In this document: positions 49,641 through 58,126 of the stretch, in pieces
Layout: the number at the start of each line of letters is the position of its first letter
How positions within the stretch are numbered: the first letter of the stretch is position 1
Origin: Muribaculaceae bacterium
GTDB taxonomy: Bacteria > Bacteroidota > Bacteroidia > Bacteroidales > Muribaculaceae
Assembly (NCBI GenBank): GCA_009775125.1
Contig: VSPD01000002.1
Coordinates: 71,748-135,747, forward strand
DNA: 64,000 nt
Direction of reading: 5' to 3'
Made by a program: the position numbers and the translations under genes
Notes under the pieces: model-generated
Database searches by the model: none
Seen by the model: only the letters and a program-made list of their open reading frames with translations
Told to the model about the DNA's origin: nothing

Positions 49641-50660
49641 TTATTTTTCATTTTCAAGTTTATCGACACGCGCAAAAAGCGATTGCAATTTCTTACCCAA
49701 GGCAACCTGACGGGCAAAATCGCCGACAGGCTGTGCGGGTGTGCCGAGCAAACGCGCTCCGGCCGGCACCGATTTGGGTACGCCGGCCTGTGCGCCAAAC
49801 TGGGCCCGGTCGCCCACGGTGATGTGTCCGGCGAGACCTACCTGACCGCCAACCATCACGTTGCGGCCAATTTTTGTCGACCCGGCAATACCTGCCTGGG
49901 CCGCCATTACGGTATTCTCCCCCACTTCCACATTGTGGGCAATCTGGATAAGGTTGTCGAGCTTAACGCCCTTATGGATACGTGTAGCGCCCATTACGGC
50001 ACGGTCGACCGTAGTGTTGGCTCCTATCTCTACATCATCGGCTATTTCCACTATACCCATCTGAGGAATCTTATGGAACACACCGTCGGCATCGGGGGCA
50101 AAGCCGAATCCGTCGGCGCCTATCACCGCGCCCGAATGTATCACACATCGCGCTCCGATACGGCAACCGTGATAGATTTTCACACCGGGGTATATGATTG
50201 TATCATCGCCAATCTCTACATTAGGGCCAACATATGCCTGGGGATATATCTTGACGTTTTTGCCTATGCGGCATCCCGAGCCTACGTATGCAAATGCGCC
50301 CACATATATTCCTTCGGGGAGCTCTACGCCCTCTGCGACAAACGATGGCTGCTCAACGCCACAAGGCACGTGTGCTGTGGCACGGTTTACCATGTCGAGG
50401 AGCATAGCCACTGTGGCATAAGGGTTGTCGACACGTATCAATGTTGCTTTCACCGGATGCTCTGCCACGAAATCGCGGCTTACGAGCACTGCTGAAGATT
50501 GGGTATCGTAAATATAGTGAGTATATTTCGGATTGGCAAGAAAAGAGATACAGCCGGGACGGCCTTCTTCTATTTTGGCGAAATCCGAAACGGCGACATT
50601 TCCGTCGCCTTCGACTTCACCTCCTACGATTTCAGCTATTTGTTTTGCAAGAAATTCCAT
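49641..50660 (-). CDS. lpxD: UDP-3-O-acylglucosamine N-acyltransferase LpxD
   Basis: A 339-residue acyltransferase for the third lipid A step. The N-terminal uridine-binding domain (1-95) precedes a long run of hexapeptide repeats (about 100-310, VELPEGIYVGAFAYVGSGCRIG, DDTIIYPGVKIYHGCRIGAR) and a short C-terminal helix with LFARVDKLENEK. The catalytic His is in the QIAHNVEVG segment (about 235-243). The start at 50660 (MEFLAKQIAEIVGGEV) is the family start; the open frame reaches 50726. Confidence 0.95.
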   Translation of the reverse strand: MEFLAKQIAEIVGGEVEGDGNVAVSDFAKIEEGRPGCISFLANPKYTHYIYDTQSSAVLVSRDFVAEHPVKATLIRVDNPYATVAMLLDMVNRATAHVPCGVEQPSFVAEGVELPEGIYVGAFAYVGSGCRIGKNVKIYPQAYVGPNVEIGDDTIIYPGVKIYHGCRIGARCVIHSGAVIGADGFGFAPDADGVFHKIPQMGIVEIADDVEIGANTTVDRAVMGATRIHKGVKLDNLIQIAHNVEVGENTVMAAQAGIAGSTKIGRNVMVGGQVGLAGHITVGDRAQFGAQAGVPKSVPAGARLLGTPAQPVGDFARQVALGKKLQSLFARVDKLENEK

Positions 50661-50713
50661 GATGCAAGTTCTGTGAATCAATATATGGGTCACAATTATT
50701 TTGCAAAGTTGGC

Positions 50714-50763
50714 AAAAAAAATCCATATTCGCGCAATATTTTTATGAAAAAGCGCGAATATGG
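50714..50763 (-). terminator. Intrinsic terminator after uvrA
   Basis: A perfect 12-bp stem (CCATATTCGCGC at 50723-50734 with GCGCGAATATGG at 50752-50763) is followed on the minus strand by A and eight U residues (complement of 50714-50721). It separates uvrA from lpxD. Confidence 0.85.
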
Positions 50764-50808
50764 CCACAAATAACTGTTTTTAGAACGAAAAGCCTGTTTG
50801 GCGGATGT

Positions 50809-53622
50809 CTATTCCGCCGGTTTTGTGCCACAAAGAGCAAGATACCGTCGAAGGTATCGGCCCGTATAGCTTTCGTCGCATGCCGCTATTTGCTCGGGGG
50901 TGCCTGTGGCTACAATCATTCCCCCGGCGTCGCCACCCTCGGGACCAATGTCGATTACATGGTCGGCACATTTTATTACATCCATATTATGCTCAATGAT
51001 CACGACTGTATGGCCGTTGGAAATAAGACGGCCGAAAGAATCCATCAGCACGTTTATATCATGGAAATGGAGTCCGGAGGTGGGCTCGTCGAAGATAAAC
51101 ATGGTGGGCTGTGCCCTCTCCTGCGACAGGAACCCCGCGAGTTTCACGCGCTGATTCTCGCCCCCCGACAATGTTGACGATGACTGCCCGAGCTTGATAT
51201 ATCCCAAACCGACCTGCTGCAAAGGCAACAGGCGGCGGGCGACACGGCGAGCCGCGGCTTCCTCTCCTTCGGAGAAGAATTCAATGGCGCCGTCGACAGT
51301 CATGTCGAGCACATCGTATATGTTTTTTCCACGGTAGCGCACATCGAGCACATCGGGCTTGAACCGGCGCCCGTGGCATGCCTCACATTCTATTGTGATA
51401 TCGGCCATGAATTGCATCTCGATTGTGATGGTGCCTTCTCCTTTACATTCCTCGCAACGCCCGCCTTCGGTGTTGAATGAAAAGAATGCCGGGGTGAATC
51501 CCATCTGCCGTGACGCCTGCTGGTCGGCAAAGAGCGCACGGATTTCGTCGTAAGCCTTGATGTATGTAGCCGGATTCGACCGCGATGATTTTCCTATCGG
51601 ATTTTGGTCGATAAACTCCACCGCCTTAATCCGCTTCACGTCTCCGGAAAGAGCGCGGAAAGCTCCGGGAGCATCTCCGGCTCCGTCGATATGCCGCACA
51701 AGCGCCTTGTAGAGCACATCGCGCACGAGGGTCGACTTGCCCGAGCCGCTGACACCGGTTACCACGGTCATGACACCAAGCGGAAAACGCACGTCGATAT
51801 TTTTCAGATTGTGCTCGCGCACGCCTTCGAGCGATATATACGAACTCCACTTGCGGCGTTTCGACGGCAGGCGTATGGCGAGTTGATGCCGAAGATATTT
51901 TAAGGTATATGATTTCTCGGCGACAGCGTCATCGTCGATTTTTCCTTGAAACACTATTTCGCCGCCAAGGCGTCCGGCATCGGGGCCGACGTCGATAATC
52001 ATGTCGGCAGCCCGCATTATATCCTCATCATGCTCCACCACCACAACGGTGTTGCCAAGCTGCTGCAACGACCTAAGCACTGATATAAGCCTGTCGGTGT
52101 CGCGCTGATGAAGCCCAATGGAAGGCTCATCGAGCACATAAAGCGACCCCACAAGACTCGAGCCAAGCGATGTGGCGAGATTGATGCGCTGCGACTCGCC
52201 GCCCGAAAGACTGTTAGACATGCGGTCGAGAGTAAGGTAGCCCAAGCCAACGCGCACAAGGAAATCCAGCCGGCTGTTGATCTCGCTTAGCAAGCGCGAT
52301 GCTATTTCCTTTTCTGCTCCTTCAAGCTCGAGCGACGCAAACCAGTCTCTTGCATCCAATACGGACATGGCGGTGACATCGCTTATCGACTTACCGGCAA
52401 TACGGACGTATTCGGCTTCGGCGCGCAATCGGCGTCCATGACACGAAGGACACTCGCTTTTGCCACGAAAACGTGCGATAAATACGCGTATCTGCATTTT
52501 GGCCTGTTCTTTTTTCAGCTCCTCAAAGAAACCGTCGATGCCCGGCCACTCGCCCTCCCCTTTCCAAAGGAAGCTACGCTGCCGCTCGGTAAGGTCGGCA
52601 TACGGCTTGTGAATCGGGAATGAATATTTCGATGCAATGCGGATAAAGCGTTGCTTCCAAAGACTCATTTTCGGTCCTCGCCAAGGCGCGACAGCATCAT
52701 CGTAGACCGAAAGCGTGGGATTGGGCACTACCAGCGCTTCATCTATGCCCAACACCTTGCCGAAGCCTTCACATTCCGGACATGCGCCATACGGGTTGTT
52801 GAAGTTGAACAGCTGGTCGGTAGGTTCCATAAACGTTATGCCGTCGGCCTCGAAACGCGTGGAGAATCCCGCACGCGTCATGGAGCCGTCGCCGTTCCAC
52901 ACCAGCAGCACACATTCATCGTGCCCTTCAAAGAACGCCGTTTCGACAGATTCGGTCAAACGTGCCACCTCGTCGCGTTCATGGCTTACCGAGGTGCGGT
53001 CGACAAGTAGGTCGTATCCGCTCGCATCCGAAGGCGTTTTGTCCGAGGCCAGCATATCTTCTATGGATACAAATTCGCCATTATGGACCATACGGGTGTA
53101 GCCCTCCTTGGCATAAATGTCGAGCTGCTGGGCGAATGTACGTCCGGATGGCAACACGACAGGGGCAACTATGGCCATGCGTGTGCCGTCGGGATAAGCC
53201 AAGGCGGAATTCACCACGTCGTCGACAGTGTGCTTTTTCACCTCGACGCCGCTTACCGGCGATATCGTATGCCCAATTCTGGCAAAAAGAAGCCTTAGAT
53301 AGTCGTAGATTTCGGTAGACGTGCCTACGGTAGAGCGCGGATTGCGGGTATTTACTTTCTGCTCTATCGCAATGGCCGGGGGCAGCCCTTTTATCCAGTC
53401 ACATTCAGGTTTGTTGAGACGGCCAAGGAATTGACGGGCATATGCCGACAGGCTTTCGACATATCGCCGTTGGCCCTCGGCATAAAGCGTGTCGAAAGCC
53501 AGCGACGACTTGCCGGAACCCGACAAGCCGGTGATTACGATGAAGCGGTTGCGAGGAAGCTCAACATCGATATTTTTCAAGTTGTTGACCCTCGCGCCCT
53601 TTATCACTATATTATCTGCCAT
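50809..53622 (-). CDS. uvrA: Excinuclease ABC subunit A
   Basis: A 937-residue DNA damage sensor with two ABC ATPase modules. The first Walker A is GLSGSGKSS (32-40) and the second GVSGSGKSTLVRD (about 628-640); signature motifs are SNSLSGGESQRI and SSTLSGGENQRV. Zinc-binding pairs are visible in CPECEGFGK, CPSCHGRRLRAEAEY and the central CEECKGEG/CEACHGRRF. It pairs with UvrB (7392-9467, elsewhere in the window) and UvrC (not present). Full length. The small repeat at 53649-53674 is just upstream. Confidence 0.97.
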   Translation of the reverse strand: MADNIVIKGARVNNLKNIDVELPRNRFIVITGLSGSGKSSLAFDTLYAEGQRRYVESLSAYARQFLGRLNKPECDWIKGLPPAIAIEQKVNTRNPRSTVGTSTEIYDYLRLLFARIGHTISPVSGVEVKKHTVDDVVNSALAYPDGTRMAIVAPVVLPSGRTFAQQLDIYAKEGYTRMVHNGEFVSIEDMLASDKTPSDASGYDLLVDRTSVSHERDEVARLTESVETAFFEGHDECVLLVWNGDGSMTRAGFSTRFEADGITFMEPTDQLFNFNNPYGACPECEGFGKVLGIDEALVVPNPTLSVYDDAVAPWRGPKMSLWKQRFIRIASKYSFPIHKPYADLTERQRSFLWKGEGEWPGIDGFFEELKKEQAKMQIRVFIARFRGKSECPSCHGRRLRAEAEYVRIAGKSISDVTAMSVLDARDWFASLELEGAEKEIASRLLSEINSRLDFLVRVGLGYLTLDRMSNSLSGGESQRINLATSLGSSLVGSLYVLDEPSIGLHQRDTDRLISVLRSLQQLGNTVVVVEHDEDIMRAADMIIDVGPDAGRLGGEIVFQGKIDDDAVAEKSYTLKYLRHQLAIRLPSKRRKWSSYISLEGVREHNLKNIDVRFPLGVMTVVTGVSGSGKSTLVRDVLYKALVRHIDGAGDAPGAFRALSGDVKRIKAVEFIDQNPIGKSSRSNPATYIKAYDEIRALFADQQASRQMGFTPAFFSFNTEGGRCEECKGEGTITIEMQFMADITIECEACHGRRFKPDVLDVRYRGKNIYDVLDMTVDGAIEFFSEGEEAAARRVARRLLPLQQVGLGYIKLGQSSSTLSGGENQRVKLAGFLSQERAQPTMFIFDEPTSGLHFHDINVLMDSFGRLISNGHTVVIIEHNMDVIKCADHVIDIGPEGGDAGGMIVATGTPEQIAACDESYTGRYLRRYLALCGTKPAE

Positions 53623-53648
53623 ATGAACGTATCTTGTAAAATATAATA

Positions 53649-53674
53649 CGGACGCACGAGCCGTGCGCCCCTAC
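53649..53674 (-). repeat. REP-like GTAG hairpin, family A copy 2
   Basis: A 26-bp unit that on the minus strand reads GTAG and then a hairpin (GGGCGCACG, gct loop, CGTGCGTCC). It matches the copy at 18092-18117 at 24 of 26 positions and sits in the gap between smpB and uvrA. Confidence 0.6.
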
Positions 53675-53694
53675 AAAACAGCGGCATACGCGGC

Positions 53695-54147
53695 CTATTT
53701 ATGGAACAGACGGGCCATGGAACGCTTGTCTTCGCGTTCTTTTATCGCCTGCCGCTTGTCGTAGTCTTTTTTACCTTTTCCGATGCCGATTACAATCTTT
53801 GCAAGTCCGCGTTCGTTTATGAAGACTCTTAGAGGTACAATTGTAAAGCCCGACACAGAACTCATTTTGTCGATTTTCACAATTTCTTTGCGGTTGAGCA
53901 GGAGTTTGCGGTCGCGTCTGGCGGCATGGTTGTTATATGAGCCGTAGAAATACTCCGCGATATACATATTCTTTACCCAAACCTCGCCGTTGGCGACATA
54001 ACAGAACGAATCGACAAGACTCGCCTTGCCTTGGCGTATGGATTTAATTTCCGTACCGGTAAGTACCAAACCCGCGGTGAAGGTCTCTATAATCTCATAA
54101 TCGAACTTCGCCCTTCTGTTTTTTATGTTTATATCTTTTGCATCCAT
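53695..54147 (-). CDS. smpB: SsrA-binding protein SmpB
   Basis: A 150-residue tmRNA-binding protein used in trans-translation ribosome rescue. The beta-barrel core (about 5-125) has YEIIETFTAGLVLTGTEIKS and the family's WVKNMYIAEY; the basic tail (KGKKDYDKRQAIKEREDKR) is conserved. The tmRNA gene itself is not seen here. The ATG at 54147 is followed by MDAKDINIKN. Confidence 0.95.
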   Translation of the reverse strand: MDAKDINIKNRRAKFDYEIIETFTAGLVLTGTEIKSIRQGKASLVDSFCYVANGEVWVKNMYIAEYFYGSYNNHAARRDRKLLLNRKEIVKIDKMSSVSGFTIVPLRVFINERGLAKIVIGIGKGKKDYDKRQAIKEREDKRSMARLFHK

Positions 54148-54194
54148 TTCTTTAAAATGTTTTTGATTAAAAAATTGTTCCCGTATGAATCATT

Positions 54195-54746
54195 TTATAA
54201 AAAGCAGCCGAAAAGCTCTTGAATCAATATCGGCGGAAGAATCAATCCGAAGATACCCAACATTACGAAATGCCAGTTTTTGTCTTTTGACACGCCGAGA
54301 TAGGCATCCGCTTTCCAGAAAATGAGAGCGACAAGCACGGGGGTAATATAATACAGGGCCAATCTTTCGGGAAGAAGATTGAACACCATCATTATAATCG
54401 CAAGAATACTGAGCGTATATGAAATAACGGCCTCAGATTTCACCACGCTAAACTCGGTAGCGAGCATATCAGGCAAAAAGGCGACAAAAACCTCTCTTGC
54501 AATAAAATAAGTTACGAACAACGAGGCAAATACGCCAACCGACTTAATCAACGCCAACGCGAAACTTGCATTATCGACATGAAACAATTCGGCAAAAACG
54601 GTAATGGCCGTCAAGCCGAACAGGCCGAAAAGATATTGACGCAAAGGCATGGCGCGGTCGACAGCGGAGCCTGACACATCTTCCCAACCGCTTCCCGGGG
54701 AGAGTATTAACTGTATTATATTTGTAATGTAAACGAGTACTTTCAT
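54195..54746 (-). CDS. Yip1-like integral membrane protein
   Basis: A 183-residue membrane protein with about five hydrophobic segments (FGLFGLTAITVFAEL, ALALIKSVGVFASLF, LSILAIIMMVFNLLP, YYITPVLVALIFWKA, LGIFGLILPPILIQ). The short N-terminus MKVLVYITNIIQLILSPGSGW resembles the start of Bacteroidales Yip1/DUF1282-type proteins. Function is unknown. The frame is open to 54977, but the promoter at 54765-54796 lies inside that extension, so the ATG at 54746 is chosen. It is divergent from the DUF5606 gene. Confidence 0.65.
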   Translation of the reverse strand: MKVLVYITNIIQLILSPGSGWEDVSGSAVDRAMPLRQYLFGLFGLTAITVFAELFHVDNASFALALIKSVGVFASLFVTYFIAREVFVAFLPDMLATEFSVVKSEAVISYTLSILAIIMMVFNLLPERLALYYITPVLVALIFWKADAYLGVSKDKNWHFVMLGIFGLILPPILIQELFGCFL

Positions 54747-54764
54747 TTCAGGAGAAATTGGATA

Positions 54765-54796
54765 CAAAGGTACTAATTTATAGCATAAATGACAAA
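54765..54796 (-). promoter_or_regulatory. Predicted promoter of the Yip1-like gene
   Basis: On the minus strand TTTG (complement of 54793-54796), a 20-nt spacer and TACCTTTG (complement of 54765-54772). It forms a divergent pair with the promoter at 54813-54843. Confidence 0.7.
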
Positions 54797-54812
54797 AAAA
54801 TATTCTCCGTAG

Positions 54813-54843
54813 ATTGAAAATCCAATTTAAAGTGTTAATTTTG
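54813..54843 (+). promoter_or_regulatory. Predicted promoter of the DUF5606 gene
   Basis: ATTG at 54813-54816, a 19-nt spacer and TAATTTTG at 54836-54843; the ATG at 54870 is 26 nt further. Confidence 0.7.
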
Positions 54844-54869
54844 CGGTCGCTAAAACAAATTATTTGAAT

Positions 54870-55295
54870 ATGCTCAAGAAAATACTTGCAATAACGGGCA
54901 AACCCGGTCTTTTCCGTCTCATAAGCAACGGAAAAAATATGCTTATCATCGAATCGCTTGTCACCGGCAAACGTCAACCTGCATACGCCCGCGATAAAGT
55001 AATGTCGCTCGGCGACATCTCGATCTACACCACCGAAGGCGATGTACCCCTGCCCGAAGTGCTTGAATCAGTATCGAAAAAAGCAGAAGGCAAGCCTGTC
55101 GACATAAAAGCGTTTCCTTACGACGAAGACATCCGCGCCTATTTTGAAGAAATCCTTCCGGCTTTCGACAAAGAACGCGTGTACACCTCCGACATAAAGA
55201 AACTTCTTTCCTGGTATAACATTCTCATCGGCGCCGGAATAACCGAATTCGTCGCTCCTGCCGAAGAAAACGGCACCGAAGAAACAGCAGAATAA
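54870..55295 (+). CDS. DUF5606-type protein
   Basis: A 141-residue cytoplasmic protein of unknown function. The first part, LKKILAITGKPGLFRLISNG, is the recognisable core of the DUF5606 family of Bacteroidetes, which looks like a small SH3-like beta barrel; the second half (about 75-125) is helical and acidic (FEEILPAFDKERVYTSDIKKLLSWYN). The acidic tail EENGTEETAE is probably disordered. The ATG at 54870 is used rather than the TTG two codons upstream. Followed by a hairpin at 55321-55355. Confidence 0.8.
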   Translation: MLKKILAITGKPGLFRLISNGKNMLIIESLVTGKRQPAYARDKVMSLGDISIYTTEGDVPLPEVLESVSKKAEGKPVDIKAFPYDEDIRAYFEEILPAFDKERVYTSDIKKLLSWYNILIGAGITEFVAPAEENGTEETAE

Positions 55296-55320
55296 GACAT
55301 ATCTGCACGCATAAATCCAC

Positions 55321-55355
55321 AAAGGCGCCAATATCCACCCGGAAGTTGGCGCTTT
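55321..55355. terminator. Bidirectional hairpin terminator
   Basis: AAAGGCGCCAA (55321-55331) pairs with TTGGCGCTTTT (55345-55355) through a 7-bp GC-rich core plus A-U pairs. It lies between the convergent DUF5606 gene and the small 75-aa gene and has U-rich sequence on both sides. Confidence 0.6.
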
Positions 55356-55364
55356 TGCTGCATA

Positions 55365-55592
55365 TCAAGCGGAAAGAGTATATGTGTACCTGCGGGTCCA
55401 TCCTTGCGAGAAATTGCGGATATTCACCTCAATAAATCGCACCAACGGATTGCAAATTGATTGCTCGATACGGCTGTTTATTTCACGAAGCGATTCTATC
55501 CCCTGCAATCTAAGATGCACAAGTTCTTTGCCAAGTAGAGTGACACGGGCAAAAATTACATCTTCTTTTCCTATTTTCTTTGTTGCGGTCAT
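55365..55592 (-). CDS. Small conserved-looking protein, 75 aa
   Basis: A 75-residue soluble protein starting at the ATG at 55592 (MTATKKIGKEDVIFARVTL). It has an alternating beta-alpha-beta look: a strand (DVIFARVTLLGK), a helix (GIESLREINSRIEQSI) and a strand (LVRFIEVNIRNFSQGW) ending in RRYTYTLSA. Similar small proteins with a final F/LSxGW motif occur in Bacteroidales genomes, where they are unannotated. The gene is bounded downstream by a hairpin. I assign no function. Confidence 0.55.
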   Translation of the reverse strand: MTATKKIGKEDVIFARVTLLGKELVHLRLQGIESLREINSRIEQSICNPLVRFIEVNIRNFSQGWTRRYTYTLSA

Positions 55593-55750
55593 AATATTGA
55601 GTATTTGATTGTTACGATACAAAAATACAACCGCAGTCGGGCAATATTGTCGCCCATGCTTATTAAGCAGTGTTATAATAAGCGATTTCACACCGATTTT
55701 CACACTTTCTTGTATATAAAAGGCTATATTTACGCGCTAAAAGTCCTACC

Positions 55751-56878
55751 ATGAGAAAAACTATTATCTTTACGCTTTTGTCTTCCGCGCTTATATCCAT
55801 GTGCGGATGCAGGCAAAGGGCAACGGAAAATACCGCCGAGTACGTAATGCTTTCCAACCCGCTGCCCGTCAAGTTTGGCGACCCGTTCATACTTCCGGCA
55901 TCGGACGGGAAATTTTATCTTTACGGCACGTCTCTTTCCGATGGTTTCGAAACATATGTGTCGGACAATCTTGTCGAATGGGAAAAATGCGGACAAGTCT
56001 ACAAAGGCGGAGCCGACGGGCAGTGGAACAAAGATTGCTTCTGGGCGCCGGAAGTATATGAACGCGACGGAAAATATTACATGTTTTACAGTGCAAACAG
56101 CCGCAACAATCCCAACCATGAGGATGAGAATTTCATGATAGGCGTGGCTGTGGCCGATAAACCCGACGGACCGTTTACCGACCTTTTCAACAGGCCGCTA
56201 TTTGAAGCCCCGTATCCTGTGATTGACGCAAATGTGCTCTTTGATGATTCGGGAAAGAAGTACATTTATTTCTCCAGATGCTGCTATAAGCATCCGGTGG
56301 AAAGCGAGATAGCCGACAAGGCCCGCGCGGAAGGCTTCTGCAATGAGGTGGAAGAAAGCTGGGTATATGGCGCGGAATTAAAAGATGATTTCTCGGGATT
56401 GGCTTCCGAACCGATTCTTCTGCTTTCTCCTCCTGCAAAACTTGACGACAGGCAGGCTGAATGGGAAAGCCGTTCGGTAACGTCGCGGGAGATAAACCGG
56501 CGTTGGACCGAAGGTTCATACATATTCAAACGTGGCGATACCTATTATATCATGTACTCGGGCAACTATTACGGCGGAGGCAACTATGCCGTAGGCTATG
56601 CCACGGCAAAAAGTCCGCTTGGCCCATTCACGAAAGCCGACAACAACCCGATATTGCAGGAAAACGTGTCAACGGGTGGCCCGGTGCTTGGCACCGGCCA
56701 CAACATGGTGTTTACGAATCCTGCCGACAGCATGCTTTACACGGTGTATCACGGACGCATGTCGGACAATCCCGACGAGAGAGTTGTCTTCATCGACAAG
56801 GTGAATGTGGATACAATCGCACAACGGCTTTCTATAAGCGGCCCGACCACCGCCCCGCAAGCCATAGCCGTAAAATAG
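55751..56878 (+). CDS. GH43-family lipoprotein glycosidase
   Basis: A 375-residue surface or periplasmic glycoside hydrolase of family 43 (arabinofuranosidase/xylosidase group). The signal peptide leads to Cys residues at 18 and 20 (ISMCGC), a plausible lipobox. The five-bladed beta-propeller has the catalytic base D44 in GDPFILP, the pKa-modulating D159 in PVIDANVLF and the acid E254 in RRWTEGSYIF; WAPEVY (98-103) is a family mark. Pectic arabinan or arabinoxylan side chains are the typical targets. The gene stands alone and is convergent with the acyltransferase gene; no SusC/D partner is nearby. Confidence 0.9.
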   Translation: MRKTIIFTLLSSALISMCGCRQRATENTAEYVMLSNPLPVKFGDPFILPASDGKFYLYGTSLSDGFETYVSDNLVEWEKCGQVYKGGADGQWNKDCFWAPEVYERDGKYYMFYSANSRNNPNHEDENFMIGVAVADKPDGPFTDLFNRPLFEAPYPVIDANVLFDDSGKKYIYFSRCCYKHPVESEIADKARAEGFCNEVEESWVYGAELKDDFSGLASEPILLLSPPAKLDDRQAEWESRSVTSREINRRWTEGSYIFKRGDTYYIMYSGNYYGGGNYAVGYATAKSPLGPFTKADNNPILQENVSTGGPVLGTGHNMVFTNPADSMLYTVYHGRMSDNPDERVVFIDKVNVDTIAQRLSISGPTTAPQAIAVK

Positions 56879-56905
56879 GCAGACCGTCGGTCATCTGCCG
56901 CTTTT
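56878..56905 (+). terminator. Weak terminator after GH43
   Basis: GGCAGA (56878-56883) pairs with TCTGCC (56894-56899) with a 10-nt loop, followed by GCTTTTG. It overlaps the 3' end of the opposite acyltransferase gene. Confidence 0.4.
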
Positions 56906-58030
56906 GCCCTTGCGAGAAAGCCATTTTCGCACGGGTGCGTCATAGTATTTCAGCAACAGCCATGCCAACAGGATATTGCCGGCGACAATGGCTGCCGCCA
57001 CCGGCCATGCTTCGCCCCATGTAAGGTTGTTGGCCCATACCCAAGCATAAAAAAGATATAGCGAGGGATAATGCACGGCATAAAGCGGATAGGATATATC
57101 GCCGGAGAAGTTGCAGGCAAAGGTTGTAACGCCGTCGGTCGTTCTTCCGGATGCGGCAATCCATACGAGCAAAAGGAAGACGAAGACCACGCATATTGTC
57201 TCGTATATGCCATTGAGCCACGGACAGCCGCCATAGTCGACATAAGGCATCGACAATAAAATCACTATCACGGCGGCACACCACCAGAAGGCTCCTCTCA
57301 CTTCAAGCCGTGGCAGCCTGTTAAATATCCGAGCCATAAGGAAACCGGCCGAAAAACAAAACAACATACAGATCGCGCCTCCCCACGGGATTGCGCCCGA
57401 CAACGACCACCCTACTCCGAGATGATAATATCCCGTCGCATTTCCAACAGCGAAAGCTCCCACGCCCACGGCGGCCACGGCTGTGAAACATGCGAGAGCC
57501 CGGGTCGAAAGCCTGCGTATCACCAGGCAATAGGCAAGCGAGCCGAGATATTCGAAAAATAACGACCACAGCGGCCCGTTGACCGGGAACATCTCCGCAT
57601 TGCCACGAATCTCGAGCGGAGAGCCTGCCCATGCCGGTATCATAAAGAATGTGGAAATACCTGCCAGAACGACCCAAATCGGGGATATGTGCTCGCCGCT
57701 CCATGTTACCGAGCCTTGCATGAAATATGCCGCCACGCCCAAAACAACACCGGCTGCAACCATTGGCTGCAAACGGATTATACGTCTGCGCAGAAATACG
57801 CGGGATGTCATGCCTGTCCATCGGTCGTCGTAGGAGTAGCCGAGAACAAAACCGGAAAGTATAAAGAAAAACTGAACGGCGAGGTAGCCGTGGTTTGCAA
57901 GCCACAAATCGGCGGGAGATGTGCAGAAACCTTCTCCCAAATGATAAATCACCACCATAATGGCAGCCACGCCTCTAAGTCCGTCGATGAGGTGATAATG
58001 CGGCTTGGAATGAGGCAACGGGTCGTTCAT
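56891..58030 (-). CDS. Acyltransferase 3 (OafA-like) membrane protein
   Basis: A 379-residue integral membrane O-acyltransferase with about ten membrane segments. It begins with the family motif LIDGLRGVAAIMVVIYHLGEG (the D/G-L-R-G and the catalytic-type His at about 31) and has FFILSGFVLGYSYDDRW and LRRRIIRLQP (about 85-94). Such enzymes add acetyl or succinyl groups to surface sugars. The target is unknown and no surface-polysaccharide genes are adjacent. Confidence 0.88.
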   Translation of the reverse strand: MNDPLPHSKPHYHLIDGLRGVAAIMVVIYHLGEGFCTSPADLWLANHGYLAVQFFFILSGFVLGYSYDDRWTGMTSRVFLRRRIIRLQPMVAAGVVLGVAAYFMQGSVTWSGEHISPIWVVLAGISTFFMIPAWAGSPLEIRGNAEMFPVNGPLWSLFFEYLGSLAYCLVIRRLSTRALACFTAVAAVGVGAFAVGNATGYYHLGVGWSLSGAIPWGGAICMLFCFSAGFLMARIFNRLPRLEVRGAFWWCAAVIVILLSMPYVDYGGCPWLNGIYETICVVFVFLLLVWIAASGRTTDGVTTFACNFSGDISYPLYAVHYPSLYLFYAWVWANNLTWGEAWPVAAAIVAGNILLAWLLLKYYDAPVRKWLSRKGKSGR

Positions 58031-58064
58031 ATGATGTTTTGCAAAGGAATACCAACAAAGTAAA

Positions 58065-58097
58065 GGAGAGCCGCCTTCGTCGTGAAGACGGCTCTCC
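58065..58097 (-). terminator. Terminator after the aquaporin gene
   Basis: GGAGAGCCG (58065-58073) pairs with CGGCTCTCC (58089-58097), with an inner CTTC/GAAG continuation. On the minus strand it is followed by TTTACTTTG, a modest U-tract. Confidence 0.6.
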
Positions 58098-58126
58098 GGA
58101 TCGATTATTTAGTGTTAGAAGAACTC

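Noticed and set aside
54747..54977. Upstream extension of the Yip1-like gene
   Set aside because: It would run through both divergent promoters and into the DUF5606 gene.
55621..55670. A further REPIN copy around the GGGCAATATTGTCGCCC hairpin
   Set aside because: It shares short pieces with the 37.2-kb element (CGCAGTC, CGGGCAATA, GCCCATGC) but lacks GTAG and the paired arm, so it is at best a decayed relative.
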